Source: Bryoerythrophyllum caledonicum (lineage: Eukaryota > Streptophyta > Bryopsida > Pottiales > Pottiaceae). From it: a stretch of 64,000 nt of DNA. The stretch spans positions 5,034,263 through 5,098,262 of the forward strand of contig OZ020518.1 of NCBI GenBank assembly GCA_963971425.1. The letters run 5' to 3'. The position numbers and the translations under genes were made by a program. The notes under the pieces were generated by a model. The model saw only the letters and a list, made by a program, of their open reading frames with translations. It made no database searches and was not told where the DNA came from. Below are positions 12,308-23,775 of this stretch, one piece after another (position 1 is the stretch's first letter; each line of letters starts with the position of its first letter).

Positions 12308-15300
12308 ATGGCGTCCCTCTCTTCTCACTACGGCGGTGTTCCGCTTGTCATGTCCCTCGGTGATGATGGATTTGTTAATGTCCCTGAGGCAGTGCTTTGT
12401 ATTCGATTTGGTCTTAGAATGGGGTCAGTTCATGTCGAACAAGAGATTTTTGATAGTTCGGGTACACTGTAGCATTCCGTATACCATGTGAAATTTCGCG
12501 ATGATAATGGATTTGCGTGGAATCTTGGACGTGGTTCATTCAAGGTGTATGGTGTGTCTGATGCTCAAATGTCTACGCATGCCTCTTGTGGAGTCACGAC
12601 TCCTCCATCTCAATCAGGTGATACAGTACTCTTGCCCGGTTTAAGCAGACAGTCTAACCCAAGCGTATAATTTCTTAGTGACACTGACGATGACGATGAC
12701 TCTAATGTAAACTTGGGAGAGTCATCGTTTCCCTCCAAGTCACAACACACGGACCATCAGCCTCTATCAAATCCAATTGCAAGTAGATCCCAGATGTCTC
12801 CCTCTATTTCTTCTGAGAAGCCTCCTATTCATCCTTTGTCCAAGGGTATCAGAAGTATCATTCCTTACGTCCGCCAGACTTGTTCTAGGAAGGGGTCTCG
12901 GTCTGAGTTGTCACGCACTGATTTTGATAGTTTTGAGGTATCTCGTGTGAAGTATCTACCTCCGCAGTACAATAGAGACATGATTTTTGAACTACCTCCT
13001 CTTCCAGAAGGTATCCCAACTCAATTCGAGGGGGGTCTCGACGGAATGAGCAAACAATACGATGGTCATATGTGGTGCAGGACAATGACGACCAACATCA
13101 TGAACGACTTCGGTCTCACTTATTGAAAATCAACATGTACTGGACATCTTCAATGCCCCAACGACAATTGCGACTATAGATGCAGGAACGAGGGTCGCAC
13201 GAATCAAACTGAGTGGGCTGGACTTGCAATCTCGCCGTTCCCAGTCAATGGCGCACCATCGGGTAAATCAACTTTATCTTATAAAGTGTGCCAAACCCCT
13301 CCTATTTGTTTAGCGCTTTGTGATGCACGTATATATTATGTGACCTCACCCGACTCGGAGCGCACCCGACTCGCCATTCATCTTGGACATCATCATCATC
13401 AGATCTCAAATGGTGTTGACAAAACTGCGATGGACTTGATGCATGAGTGCGTCGCGAAGGAGGTACAGCGCACACCGAAGGCTACTAATTCTGCAATCAT
13501 CATGGCTGCGAGTAAGACTTATCTTTCCGATTACTTGATCCGTCCTGCATCCGGATCTTCAAACCTTGAAGGAGCATCTATGGATGTTGTCCTTGACCGA
13601 TTCGAGACACTATCATCTCCAAACATCCGGAATTTAGTATCATCGTGCAAACGCTTCTACAGTGGAGGGAAGGGAGTTATGGACAACATCATGGATTTGA
13701 AGGAGTCGTCAAAGTTTGTCTTCATCCACGAAAACAAGTGCCCTGGCCAATCTAAAGGTAAGGTATTTGTTTTTAAAATGTCTGTTGATCGGCCTGGTAG
13801 TGGTGTTGACCCTGTAAGACGGATGCAACCTGGTGGAGACCTTCAAGATTGTTGGTTGATGTTTGATCATGTCAAGCGGGTCAGAGACTGGACAACAATG
13901 GCATGTCACGTGTACGACAACAAATACTGTCGAGTCATGACAATAGCCATGTGTGATATGCAATCGGAGGATGCCGAAGCACAACAACTTTTCTGGGAGA
14001 ACCTGAACGATACAATGAAGAAGCACGAGTAGAAGACACAAACTTCAAAGGGTTCATGGCTGATAGTGCAGGCGCAAATTGGCATGATGTACGGAGGGTG
14101 TATGGCTCTGGCGATAAAGACGTAACGATGGAAAACAGAGAGCGGACTTGTTTATTTCATTGGACAAAGCGCCTTCACCGAGCCACAACCAAGAATATTC
14201 TCCCTGCCTTTCAAGATCAACACATTGCACTATGCAAGATATGGAAGAATGCCAAATCACAGGAAGAAGCTGAAGCTCAATACAACGTGATTCGAGGGTG
14301 GTGGATTTCATCTGGCGCCACTACTGACAGCGGGCGTTGTGCCCTTGAAGACTGGATGGCGTTCTGGCACTTTCGCTATAGACAATGGGGTGGCGCCATG
14401 CAGCTTGTATGTTTTCTTTCTTTCACTGTTTGGATTATCTTATTAATTAGCATATTCTCGAATAATCTCCTAAACTCCCCCTCTGTTTGCCTTGTTAGGA
14501 CCTCACGCTTGACGAGAGAGCTGACATCCGATCCTGCAACCTTGTGGAGACTCTCCACAATCGTTGGCTTCAACAATCCGGGAACACGATAACGTGTTTA
14601 TACGCGGCTACAGTGGATGACCTCATCCGCGCTTTTATGCGAATCACAACTTATCGAGCATGGTTAAAGGGAGGCACATCAGGTAAAGGACCAGACAAAG
14701 GTACGCTTCGATTGCGAACTGTTCAACGTTCTGGTGATCCTAGACTCATAGCAGAAGCTGTCAAGAGTTTTCCAGGGGCGGAAGACTTATTGACACGAAT
14801 CGGCGGTCTTGAAGGAGCTGAGATCTTTGGATCAACTAAGCGTAAGCTTGACATGCCACCTGGATCCAGTAACGACTCTCATCGGTCCGATACAGTAAAC
14901 TACTCAATTCCACGTGATGACACAAGGGTGACTCGTGCGCGGATCGAGGAGGCGTTAAGTGGACAAGATTCCGGAGTTCGACACACAACATCAGTGTTAG
15001 AATCAGAGTGTGATCCGTCAAAGTGGCACATTGCCCGTCTTCCGAAGAACTCTAAAAGACAATGCCAGGCATTGCACGCCAGAACTGCTGAGAAGTGTGG
15101 CGCTAAAGTAGGGCGTGGGATCCACGGAACTCCCGCTCCTACGTATGTCGGTAGGAGAAAGGAATTCATATCACCACGTAGTATCACCGTTGAATTCTGG
15201 TTCTGCGCTGATCATCTTGGTCAGTGTGTGAAGGGATCAAAGAAATACAATGTGGTTGATTGGCCAGTGATTCCAATGACGTGGCCGGTTAAACTGGGCA

Positions 15301-15866
15301 CGAATTTGACAATGCAAGAGGTTTTATCGCTGGAGGAATCAGGTTTTCAGTTGGAGCAACGTGGATCACTATCGCCTCGAAGACAATTTCAGGTGTATTT
15401 GAACATGCTTCTTCCGCGTTCCCACTTCCCGATTCCAGAGAATCCTGATTCTTATCATACCTTCCGGAACGGCTTAAAGATTCGGAGGACCAATGACGAG
15501 CCTTCCGTTCAACATAGAAACAAGTGGTCAAACGCTGCTCTCATGAATCAGTGCTACGTTTCAAATGTCACTGCCATACCTTATCCAGGATTTGGATGCG
15601 TTATCACTTTGGAAACAGAGAAGGAGAAGTCGTATTGCGTGACCATCATGGACTACCCCGCATGTACGTGCCCTGATTTCTTGAAAATGTCAACAGAGGC
15701 GTTGGGAAAGAAGGGGCAATGGAAATATTGTAAGCATGTGTACTACATCTTACGTTACTTGTGTAAATTGGATTACAAAAATGACTTGTTCATGCATGCT
15801 CCAAGCTACAGCTTCAATGAAGTTATACGCATACTAGAGCTTGCTAATATTGCTGAAGTCGCATGA
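12308..15866 (+). pseudogene. MULE-type transposase with SWIM zinc finger, decayed
   Basis: One frame runs from ATG at 12308 through about 1,150 codons, with a 92-bp GT-AG intron at 14407-14498. N-terminal to the catalytic core a Cys-rich segment (CTGHLQCPNDNC, near 13135-13170) resembles the FLYWCH/WRKY-GCM1 fingers of Mutator-like proteins. Candidate DDE acidic residues are in HVYDNKYC (about 13910) and MADSAGANW (14056-14082). The C-terminus has a SWIM finger: ACTCPD (about 15660) followed by YCKHVYYILRYLC (about 15730). Lesions are in-frame TAG at 12470, TAA at 12668, TGA at 13124, and a one-base loss near 14028 that shifts the frame into a stop. No terminal inverted repeats were found, so this may be a domesticated relic or an element with lost ends. 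Confidence 0.8.
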
Positions 15867-16039
15867 TGATGTGTGTCACGGCTGAACTTATAATACTCAG
15901 ACGAGGTCTAGATAGTTGATGCGGTGTTCATATTCCAACTATGTGACTATAGGTATTAGATAATTATTTTTGTCTTTTTTCCTTCCTTACATCGGAAGTG
16001 TTCTGTTAGCAACTTCTGATAGTTCTCCTAGATAAAGCC

Positions 16040-16125
16040 ATCAGTCCACGACGGGGATTGGAACCCTAATCCCTTTCCAGTTGGAGAAGTTAGATATCTC
16101 TCACCATCACCTGGTAGTTTAATGT
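16040..16125 (-). other. Possible tRNA-derived (SINE-like) fragment
   Basis: Read on minus, GGTTCCAATCCCCGTCG is close to a pol III B box (GGTTCGANTCC) and lies downstream of a GATGGTGAGAGA segment that could be a diverged A box. No tRNA cloverleaf can be drawn, so this is at most a SINE relic. Confidence 0.25.
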
Positions 16126-16495
16126 TTTCCCTAAACCATTGGTATATCTATAGAAACCTGATATGTTATCCCTTCAAGAAATAAAATATCTTACTCTACA
16201 TCAAATACTCTAGCATTTCATCAAAAGCTTCTGTTTTATAAGTTGCCATCCTAAATAAAACCACAAATGTAATCCTCGGGAAAAAAAATTCATGATTAAA
16301 ATTCCATGACGTGCGTAAGACATGGAAAAAACATTCAATTGTCAATGTATCCACGGCTATAGGTTACTTTCTTATTTTAGAAAATTTTGCAACATTCAAG
16401 GCCAAACTTCACTGTTGTACCACTAATTTCTCAAAAAACTGTTTTTTTGCCAAAAAAACAGTGATTTTTTGGTGTTCTGAAACTATTTTCTGCTC

Positions 16496-16553
16496 ACTGC
16501 TCACCACTCACCGCTCACTACTCACAAGATAGTGCCGCTGGCGGGGACCCTAC
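16496..16553. repeat. Inverted copy of the 7-bp minisatellite
   Basis: TGCTCACTGCTCACCACTCACC and following heptamers are the reverse complement of the run at 1563-1593. They are followed by ACAAGATAG and GCGGGGACCC in matching order. A third heptamer run (GCTCACCGCTCACC) is near 16935. Confidence 0.7.
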
Positions 16554-17357
16554 CATGAAATCAAGTTTCAAAATATCTAAACATGTCAATGTCCCATATC
16601 ATTTGTCAAGGCAAAGTAATCCATGCCCTATTCAACTTCACCCATATGTATTTATCCACGGTAATAGGCATCCTTTATCATCCTCTATCATTACACTTGT
16701 CATTGTAAGGATTTTTTATTGCAATTATCAATCTTTTGTGACGCTTCATTCCATAGCAATAGGATACTATACTCCACTATAGTATTTGTAATTCCTTAAT
16801 AATGTAAATATTGTCCCCCAATTTTAGGATTACAAAACAAAAATCAATTATCATACTTGATAAAATTCCACGGATTTAGGTCCTAATAGTTTATAATTCC
16901 AAAAACAAAACTAAAAATCTGCTTATATTTCTCTGCTCACCGCTCACCGCTCACGCCGGCTACTCTCCGACCGTTCACAGTCATGTTCTTGATTGTTAGA
17001 GGTCTTCATGCCACGTTTCACTTGTTGGAACGACTTGAATTCCTCCTGGGCTTGTCATTGCGTAGTGCGTTGTTATCAAGTTGGAGTTCCTGGTTTGTAT
17101 TAAGTGATAGACAACGTGAAGATTGACTGAGGGATTGGCAACAAAGTTGCCAGAGGCAATTAAAGTTGGGACTCATATTGCACCCAAGCTACCCTCTTTT
17201 TGTTACTTCTTCATATGCTTATTGATTTGGCGACGGGCAACATCTTTGACTAAATGCGTACAGTTGTTGTCGGGACACCACCGTGGCGATTAGTCTTATT
17301 AGTTCTATTTGGTCCAAGTTGGATAGAGGGTCTCTTTATCTGCTAGGGAGGGCACTT

Positions 17358-18255
17358 GAAGGTGTACTACAAATATTTGTTTTAGTGTACGTTTTTTGTT
17401 TATTTGATCTTTGTTAAGACTCTTGATCTGTTGTGCTTATCGATATTTCTTTCCACGATTGCTATTACAAGACGTGGCGTCGAGGGCTTCTCTGTATAGT
17501 AGTTTTAGCGTAGATTAGTTTGTTTCTAATCTACAGATTTAGGGACGTACAATGGCGCACTACATTCATCCGTGGATGATTTCAATCCGCTTAGGGTTGT
17601 GTGTATGTGCGTATGGCGCTGCATGCGTCCTTGACTTGAAGTTTTTGTCAAGTCAAGCTTTGTAAGTCAATTAGAGAGTATTTAATGATCACATTTGCTT
17701 GTAAGTGATTGTTTATTATTAGTAAAAGCTCCGATTCCCTTATACTACTTGCACTCGTTGATTCTCCCTTTGTGGAGTACGAGACGCTTGACTACTCTTG
17801 TGATTTACTAGTTATAGCGGATGTTTAACAAAATCTGGACAAAATCACCATTTGTGGACCGATTAGACTTTGAACTCTTATCGGCTGCTAGCTGATGCTT
17901 CTCTTCGTACGGAAATTTCAAACGGTCATAACTTACTCAAATTTTGTCCAAAGGAAGCTTGTGAGGTGTTTTTTGACATCTACATTTTCTGTAGATGCCA
18001 AAAAAACATCTCTTATGCTCCATTTGGATAGAAAATGAGTGAGTTAGGCACTTTAGAAGATTATTGATAAGACACTTTGGCAGCTCTCTGCTGGAAGCCG
18101 ACCACTATTTATGGACTTTCATTTGTCCATATTTTGTTCAATATCCGTTTTATTCTTTGAAGGTCTACTACGTATATTTATTTTAGTGTATGTTTTTTGT
18201 TTATTTGATGTTGGGTAGGACTATCGATCTGTTGTTATTATCAATCTTTCTTTAC
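17358..18255. repeat. 100-bp direct repeat pair enclosing about 700 bp
   Basis: Segments 17358-17460 and 18160-18255 share GAAGGT.TACTAC, TTTTAGTGTA.GTTTTTTG and GATCTGTTGT blocks in the same order and orientation. The foldback at 17827-18140 lies between them. They could be short terminal repeats of an element or a duplication flanking an insertion. Confidence 0.6.
17827..18140. repeat. 310-bp imperfect palindrome (foldback element)
   Basis: The arms pair around a 5-base loop, TTTTC, at 17985-17989. The inner stem TGTTTTTTGACATCTACA pairs with TGTAGATGCCAAAAAAACA. The pairing continues outward with the TTTTGTCCA/TGGATAGAAAA, AACTTACTCA/TGAGTGAGTT and ATCGGCTGCTAGC/GCTGGAAGCCGA blocks. A transcript from either strand would form a long hairpin. 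It could be a MITE or a foldback inside a longer repeat. Confidence 0.7.
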
Positions 18256-18284
18256 ACAACAAAAAAATTCATGGTCAGCAAAGA

Positions 18285-19045
18285 ATTTTTGAGACTTTAG
18301 GAGGGTATCAAAGTTGGAAATAATGAACTAGTTTCCTTGATTGTTTCGCACATGTTGGTAGATTTGGATTTGTTTATTTTGCTTTAGTGGATTTTTTGGA
18401 CTTGAAATAAAGCATACGTATAATCATCATTGAGATGGTCTCATCTCCAAAATCTCATTGGAAATTTTTTAAAATTCAATCCTTGGGATGGTGTCAAAGT
18501 TGGCAACAATAAAATGATTCTCACAACTATATATGTTGGTAGATTTCAAAAATCTTTTGATATGTTGATATTTTGGCCTTCAAATTTGGCACACATGTGA
18601 TCAACATAGAGAGAGTCTCATATCAAAAAATTCATGGGAAAAAAAAACAATTCAATCCTTGGGAGGGTGTCAAAGTTGGCGAGGAGTGAAATGTTTCTTA
18701 CAACTACTCATGTTGCTATATTTTCCATTATTGATTTTTGTGTGGATCTTTTGGACTTGATATTTTTCACACATGTGATCAACATAGAGATGGTCTCATG
18801 CTAAAAATTCTATGGGCAAAAAAAAATTCTTTCAATCCATGGGAAGGTGTCAAAGTTGAGAGTTCTAAACCTTTCTCATAGCTACACATGTTTGCAAATT
18901 TTGAATATCTTTTTTTGTATTCATTTTCTGGACTTAAAATTTGGCACACATGTTATCAACATAGAAACAATCTTGTGCCAAAAATTTCATGGTGAATTCA
19001 TAAATTTTCAGCCCTCATGAGGGTGTCAAAGTTGGCAGCAGTGTA
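18285..19045. repeat. Five roughly 180-bp monomers related to the Tc1 element right end
   Basis: Blocks reading GGGAGGGTGTCAAAGTTGG (with variants) recur at about 18290, 18489, 18660, 18840 and 19016. Each is preceded by a TTCATGG/AAAAATT...TTCAATCC segment and an ACATGT.ATCAACATAGAGA segment. Order, spacing and number match the right terminal array of the Tc1-like element at 53.8-54.57 kb. No transposase remains next to it. Confidence 0.8.
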
Positions 19046-19549
19046 ATGTGGAAATGTATTGTCCATGTCTTAGCTTCCAGGTACTGTACAAATACTTATA
19101 TTAGCCACCATACAACTTCTAATCTTTCTTTGTATAATAGTATTGATAGACACCCTTTTATGAGATTTAATAAGTATGCTTTAGATTTTATTTGATTAAT
19201 TTGAACAAGTACATTGTCTAAAAATGCCAACTTTATATTAGACCAGAACTTATATTACACATAACACACTTATCAATTAGAGAAATTTCTAAATATCTAT
19301 TGAGTTGTAATAAGGCCACCTTCCTTTCCTCTCTACACTTGGCAAACTAATCTTTAATATCCTTAAGATGTCATAAAGAACCGCTGATCTAAGGTACCCA
19401 ATCAAACTCATCCAAAAACTTCTTGTTCACAAGTTTCAAAGCATGTGGTCCATCTTATTCATTTCTGGCATCAAACCCAAGAATAAGCAAAGATGTCCTG
19501 GTAAACACATAGACACACAACATGTTGATTATTTTGAACTAAACTACGA

Positions 19550-20240
19550 TAGTTTCCAAACACATTTTGACAGCAAAAGAGAATTACAAAAGAATACCAT
19601 ATCCTTGAAGAATCATTTTCTAAAGGAACTAAAAAAATACAATAGCTAATTAGAATTACTTAAAACCAAATTTAAAAAATTAAAATTAAAACCGAATTAT
19701 TAAAAAAGATAGCATCATTACATTACCTTTGTAGGAATACCTATACAAGGACCAAAACAATATTCTGAAAGCTTACAAATACCCTCATGAGATTACTTGT
19801 AAAGGAACCAAAAAATTATTCTAGAGGATTAACAAAAAAAGACTACTAAAAATACTTTAAAAGGATGACCACATCTTTGTAGGACTACCCAAAAATAAAC
19901 AATAAAATCCTAAGCATAAACATACCGTTATAAGATGGCCTAAGAGAGAACAAAAACATTCTAAAGAATTACAAGCCTAGCCTTGTAGAATTACCTCTAA
20001 AGGACCCAGAAAAATATTCTGAAGGATTACAACTAAACCTTAAAAGGATTACCTCACAAGAAACCAAAACAATATTCCAAAGAATTACCATACCCTTGTT
20101 AGGATTACTTAAAAAGCAGTCTGAAGGAGGACAATACCCTAGTTGTGAAGAATCCCAAGACCCTTGTGGGAATACTTAGACTAACACCAAAAAAGCAGTC
20201 TGAAGGAGCACAAGACCTTTGTAGGATGAGGTAGAAAGGG
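19550..20240. repeat. Degenerate roughly 55-bp tandem repeats
   Basis: A loose unit containing ACCTTGTAGGATTACCTA, AAGGAACCAAAACAATATT and CTGAAGGATTACAA recurs about ten times with indels. It runs up to the 3' end of the LIM gene on minus and may overlap its 3' untranslated region or last intron. Confidence 0.65.
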
Positions 20241-22023
20241 AAGAGCAAGGAAGAGAGAGAGAGGAGGGAGGGAATATGAAGTGCACTTGCATTGCTGGTG
20301 GTGGGCTTCAAGGCCGGCGCCTTAGTGAGCTGGCTGTAGTTGCCCTTCTCCTTGAACAGCTGCAAGTAGTGGTGCTTGCAGTACAGCCGCCCGTCCAGCG
20401 ACATGTAGTTAGACACTGTCAAGGTGGTGGTGCAGCTCCCGTGCGCACACTTGAAGCAGCTCTTGTGGTACGGCAGGTCCTCCACCGTCGTCTGCACACC
20501 AGAAACAGTCAGCACGGCATTCCTCCAGCTAGACCAACACATACTAGAGAGCCGGCAAAACATCCCTTGAAAGAAAGGATCTACACGAACTCATCAGACC
20601 ATAGAAAGTGAGCAAAAACGTCCTTGAAATAAAGAGCTCATTAGACGATAGAGAGTGAGCAATATATTCCTCGAAATCATGGAGGTTCTGAACCAACACA
20701 CATACTAGAGAGTCAGCGAAACATCCCTTGAAAGAAAGGTAATTCTAAGCCGACACACATACTAGAGAGTGAGCAAAACATTCCTGGAAAGAAAGGATCT
20801 AAACCATAGAAAGTGAGCAAAAACGTCCTTGAAATAAAGAGTTCATCAGACCATAGAGAGGGAGCAATATGATGGAGGTTCTGAACCCAGACTAAAGAGA
20901 GTGGGGGACTTTGAAATGGAGGTTGTTATTTTAGACCACAAATAGGCAGGAGAGTGGGGGTCACCTTTTCAATGGGGTAGACGATTTTGTCACACGCCAC
21001 ACACTTCTCCTGGGTTCCGGCGAACAGCAGGTTCATCATCCCTTTGGATTGTGTCATGTTCTCCAACATCCAAGGCCTAGAAATGTTAATACATGAATGT
21101 GCATGAAAACCTTGACCGGTGCAAGAGAATCAGAGCTCATGAAATTAGCAGTAACTAGGGTTTTTTTCTTTTGTCTTCATACTCACCACAAGAAAATGCA
21201 TATTGGATGCTGTTTGAGCAATCCTAAATGTTTGATATGAGACCCTCAGAAGTGAAAAAGACTGCCTACTTTCAACGTAAATGATCAGACTACCACGACA
21301 TGAAAAACTGCCTACTTTCAACAGAAATGACATCGAGAGAAGGAGGCACACCTGGAACCTCTCGGAGATGGGCTGCCTGATCTTCATCACACCTGCTCAA
21401 CCGAAACCCTACGGATTAGCATGGCTTTCATCTACAATTTGAGTTGCAAGAACGACTGGAACCAGGAAAACCAAGAGGTGAAACCCGAGAGAGGGTCGCT
21501 CACCCTGCTGATCGAAGCTCTTCTCGAAGCTCCCTGTCATCTTGAACAGCTGGTCGAAATGGGGCTTGCAGTAGAGTATGCCCTCCAACGACGCATAATT
21601 CCCCAGCTGTGGACAAAACGGAAACAGAAAATGAGGTTGAGATCAGGTCGCATGTTGCCATTGAAAAAGAAGGAAGAAGAAATGCTTCCCCACACACCTC
21701 CACATACAAGCCATGGCGATGATGCAAGAAGAACACCGAACTCTTGAGCATGAATCCAGAGACAATAGAGAAGGCCTAAACGAAGAATTGGACACACACA
21801 GATAAATATCAAGAAGAACACCAGACTCTTGGGCACCAAACCCTAACCCTGGTCGTTGAAAACCGTAGATTGAGACCTTGAGCGTGCCCTTGCAGTGGTT
21901 GCACCGGAAGCACGCCTTGTGGTACACCACGCCATCCGCCCTCAACTGGTCCACCAGGTACACCGTCCGCTCGCAGTTCCTGCACTGAGGTGTCGTCGGC
22001 GACATGAGCGACATGAGCGACAT
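20105..22023 (-). CDS. Two-LIM-domain protein (plant LIM/CRP type, actin bundling)
   Basis: Exons on minus: 22023-21877, 21606-21504, 21392-21352, 21060-20965, then 20491 to about 20291 or to a stop at 20105. Four GT-AG introns keep phase. LIM1 zinc ligands are CRNC, HKAC, CNHC and CKPH; LIM2 has CVAC, HKSC, the next Cys pair around AHGS, and CKHH, so both fingers are complete. Coding up to 20291 gives 196 residues, the usual length of plant LIM proteins, which bind and bundle actin filaments and in some cases enter the nucleus. The 3' end is uncertain. At 20290 a GC donor (GCAAGT) follows a complete codon, so a GC-AG intron and a further exon are possible; otherwise the frame reads on to 20105 as a hydrophobic tail unlike family members. 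No lesions are seen. Intron 4 (20492-20964) holds repeated CATCCCTTGAAAGAAAGG blocks. Confidence 0.9.
20541..20880. repeat. Short repeats inside LIM intron 4
   Basis: ACTAGAGAG, CATCCCTTGAAAGAAAGG, CCATAGAAAGTGAGCAAAAACG and TCCTTGAAATAAAGAG blocks recur in shuffled order about three times. This suggests local duplication within the intron. Confidence 0.6.
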
Positions 22024-22263
22024 GGCGAGGAATCACGCAAGCACCACCAAAGCATCGATTCCACAGGACGCACCGCCGACGTATCCACCTCCATCTGGCG
22101 CATCAGAGCGCCAAGCGGTGCCAATGCGCAAAGAGGCGGGATCCGAACCATTCATGAAGCGTCGGTTTGGTGGCAACATGATATCTAATTGCAAACCCAT
22201 AATTTCATATCCCCAAACTGCAGCTCCTCCTTCACCATACGTCTCATGATCCATACAACTAAC

Positions 22264-22455
22264 AAATTCACATCGTCCCTAAACCCTAACCCTATACCAC
22301 ATGGAACCAAAACAGAAGCTTAACCAACCACTATAAGCCAATCCTACATCTCGGAGGTGCCATCCCATGATAAAACTGCCTGTACACCTATACACCTCGC
22401 ATCCAAGTCCAAACCCTAACTTCACCCCAAAACCCAAACCCTAAACCCTATCCTG
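22264..22455. promoter_or_regulatory. Telobox (AAACCCTAA) cluster upstream of LIM gene
   Basis: AAACCCTAA occurs at 22281 and 22411, and a double AAACCCTAAACCCTA at 22436-22450, about 260-430 bases upstream of the LIM start codon. Teloboxes of this form are known plant promoter motifs, common near growth- and translation-related genes. An interstitial telomere-like origin is the alternative. Confidence 0.5.
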
Positions 22456-22829
22456 ACCCTACAAACCAGAGTCTAAGCAAAAGTAATGTCATGATCCAAG
22501 CAGAAAACATGAGTATCCAAGAATAGAAACGCAAATCAACAGGATAACGTGATCCATCTCATCGGCGAGGTTTCTCCACGGACGTGTGAGTTGTTGCCAG
22601 TTGAGAGTTTTCCATGGATAGTGGTTATGCAGTTGAAGGTCGCGATGAAGGCTTTGGGGAAGATTGTTAACATGATATTCCTGTGAGGAATCTAGTTGTT
22701 GCCGAGCTCGTTTCATCCACAGAGCCATGTTGGAGGATTGTGTAGGTGATCATAGGGTTGATGAATTGGGGCTCTGATTCTTTGCACCAGACGATGGCAG
22801 ATGAGTTGAGCAGTACATCAATTGCCCGC

Positions 22830-23480
22830 GTTCTGCTCCGAGGGAGAAGTTGAAGCTCACCCAGAGTTGCATGCAAGGGCAGCAAACTTGTAATTTAGTC
22901 CCATGGTTGCGCTTATAACCTTGTGATCAATTCATGTTTCTTGAAGCATATGATAAAACCAAGAGTTGATCTTCGAATAAGACTCTACATGAGTGTAAAG
23001 AAAGGAACCTGCCTTGCCGTGTTCACTGTATTTGGTGTATAGTGTGTTGTATTCCTAGCTTTTCCAAGAGTTCTATAAATCCAAATCGTGATTGTTGGAG
23101 AGAGTTCATGTAATGAGTGCGCAAATCTGAACCTAGTGTTTTAGCACCTCCGGAGTCCCATTTCGGGCTTCCAGGGCGCCAAAAGGTTAACAGGTATCAT
23201 GGCCTCACTTTACAAGTAGTTCTATTTGTGTAGTATACTCACTGATATTTCTTTTTTAATCCTCAAGGCCGAAACAGAACGCTCACCCGAGGATAAACTA
23301 GAAGCTGACCCAGATTTGCCTGCAAGGTCAGCAACCTTGCATTTGATACCATATTTGAGTTCGTAAAGATTAAAAACTAATAATTTAAAAGTACATTATA
23401 AAACCACAACAGTTGGTTCTTAATTAAGATCGTACATGTGTACACCCTGAACCTGCATTGCCGTGTTCTTGTGCGTACTA
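22830..23480. repeat. Direct duplication of about 210 bp, offset about 435 bp
   Basis: 22830-23040 and 23270-23470 share GAAGCT.ACCCAGA.TTGC, GCAAGG.CAGCAA.CTTG, AAAACCA, AACCTGC.TTGCCGTGTTC in order. No gene is recognised in either copy. Short AAACCCTAA words occur nearby (23600). Confidence 0.6.
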
Positions 23481-23775
23481 GTAAAGACCTGAGGTCGATA
23501 GTTACAACAATTATATCCAATCAACTGGATGGAACTTCGAGATTTCTTGTGAAATGACACATGAAGCGCATAAAATACTCAGTCAAGAGTACTATAAACC
23601 CTAAACCCTGAACTTCGTGCTTTGCGCACCTATTGTGAACAAGGTGTACTTCGTAGCGCATATTTCATTGATACGTGCAAATGAATCCAAGTCCAATTCG
23701 TTCGAGCTCTGCTCATGAATGTTTTGAGTTCATATAAGTGATTTGACAATGATCCACTCAGAATAAGTTTGTTAT

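Larger units (their letters stand above)
15867..17826. other. Gene-free stretch with dispersed repeat fragments
   Basis: No gene is recognised. It contains the inverted copy of the heptamer repeat, a short heptamer run near 16930, a possible tRNA-derived fragment near 16040-16125, and the first copy of a 100-bp direct repeat (17358-17460). Confidence 0.5.

Noticed and set aside
21421-22249. Plus-strand frames across the LIM gene
   Set aside because: They are antisense to LIM exons whose zinc ligands and intron phases are clear on minus.
22264-22455. Interstitial telomere block
   Set aside because: CCCTAAA words are scattered and at most two in tandem, which fits promoter teloboxes better than a telomere remnant.
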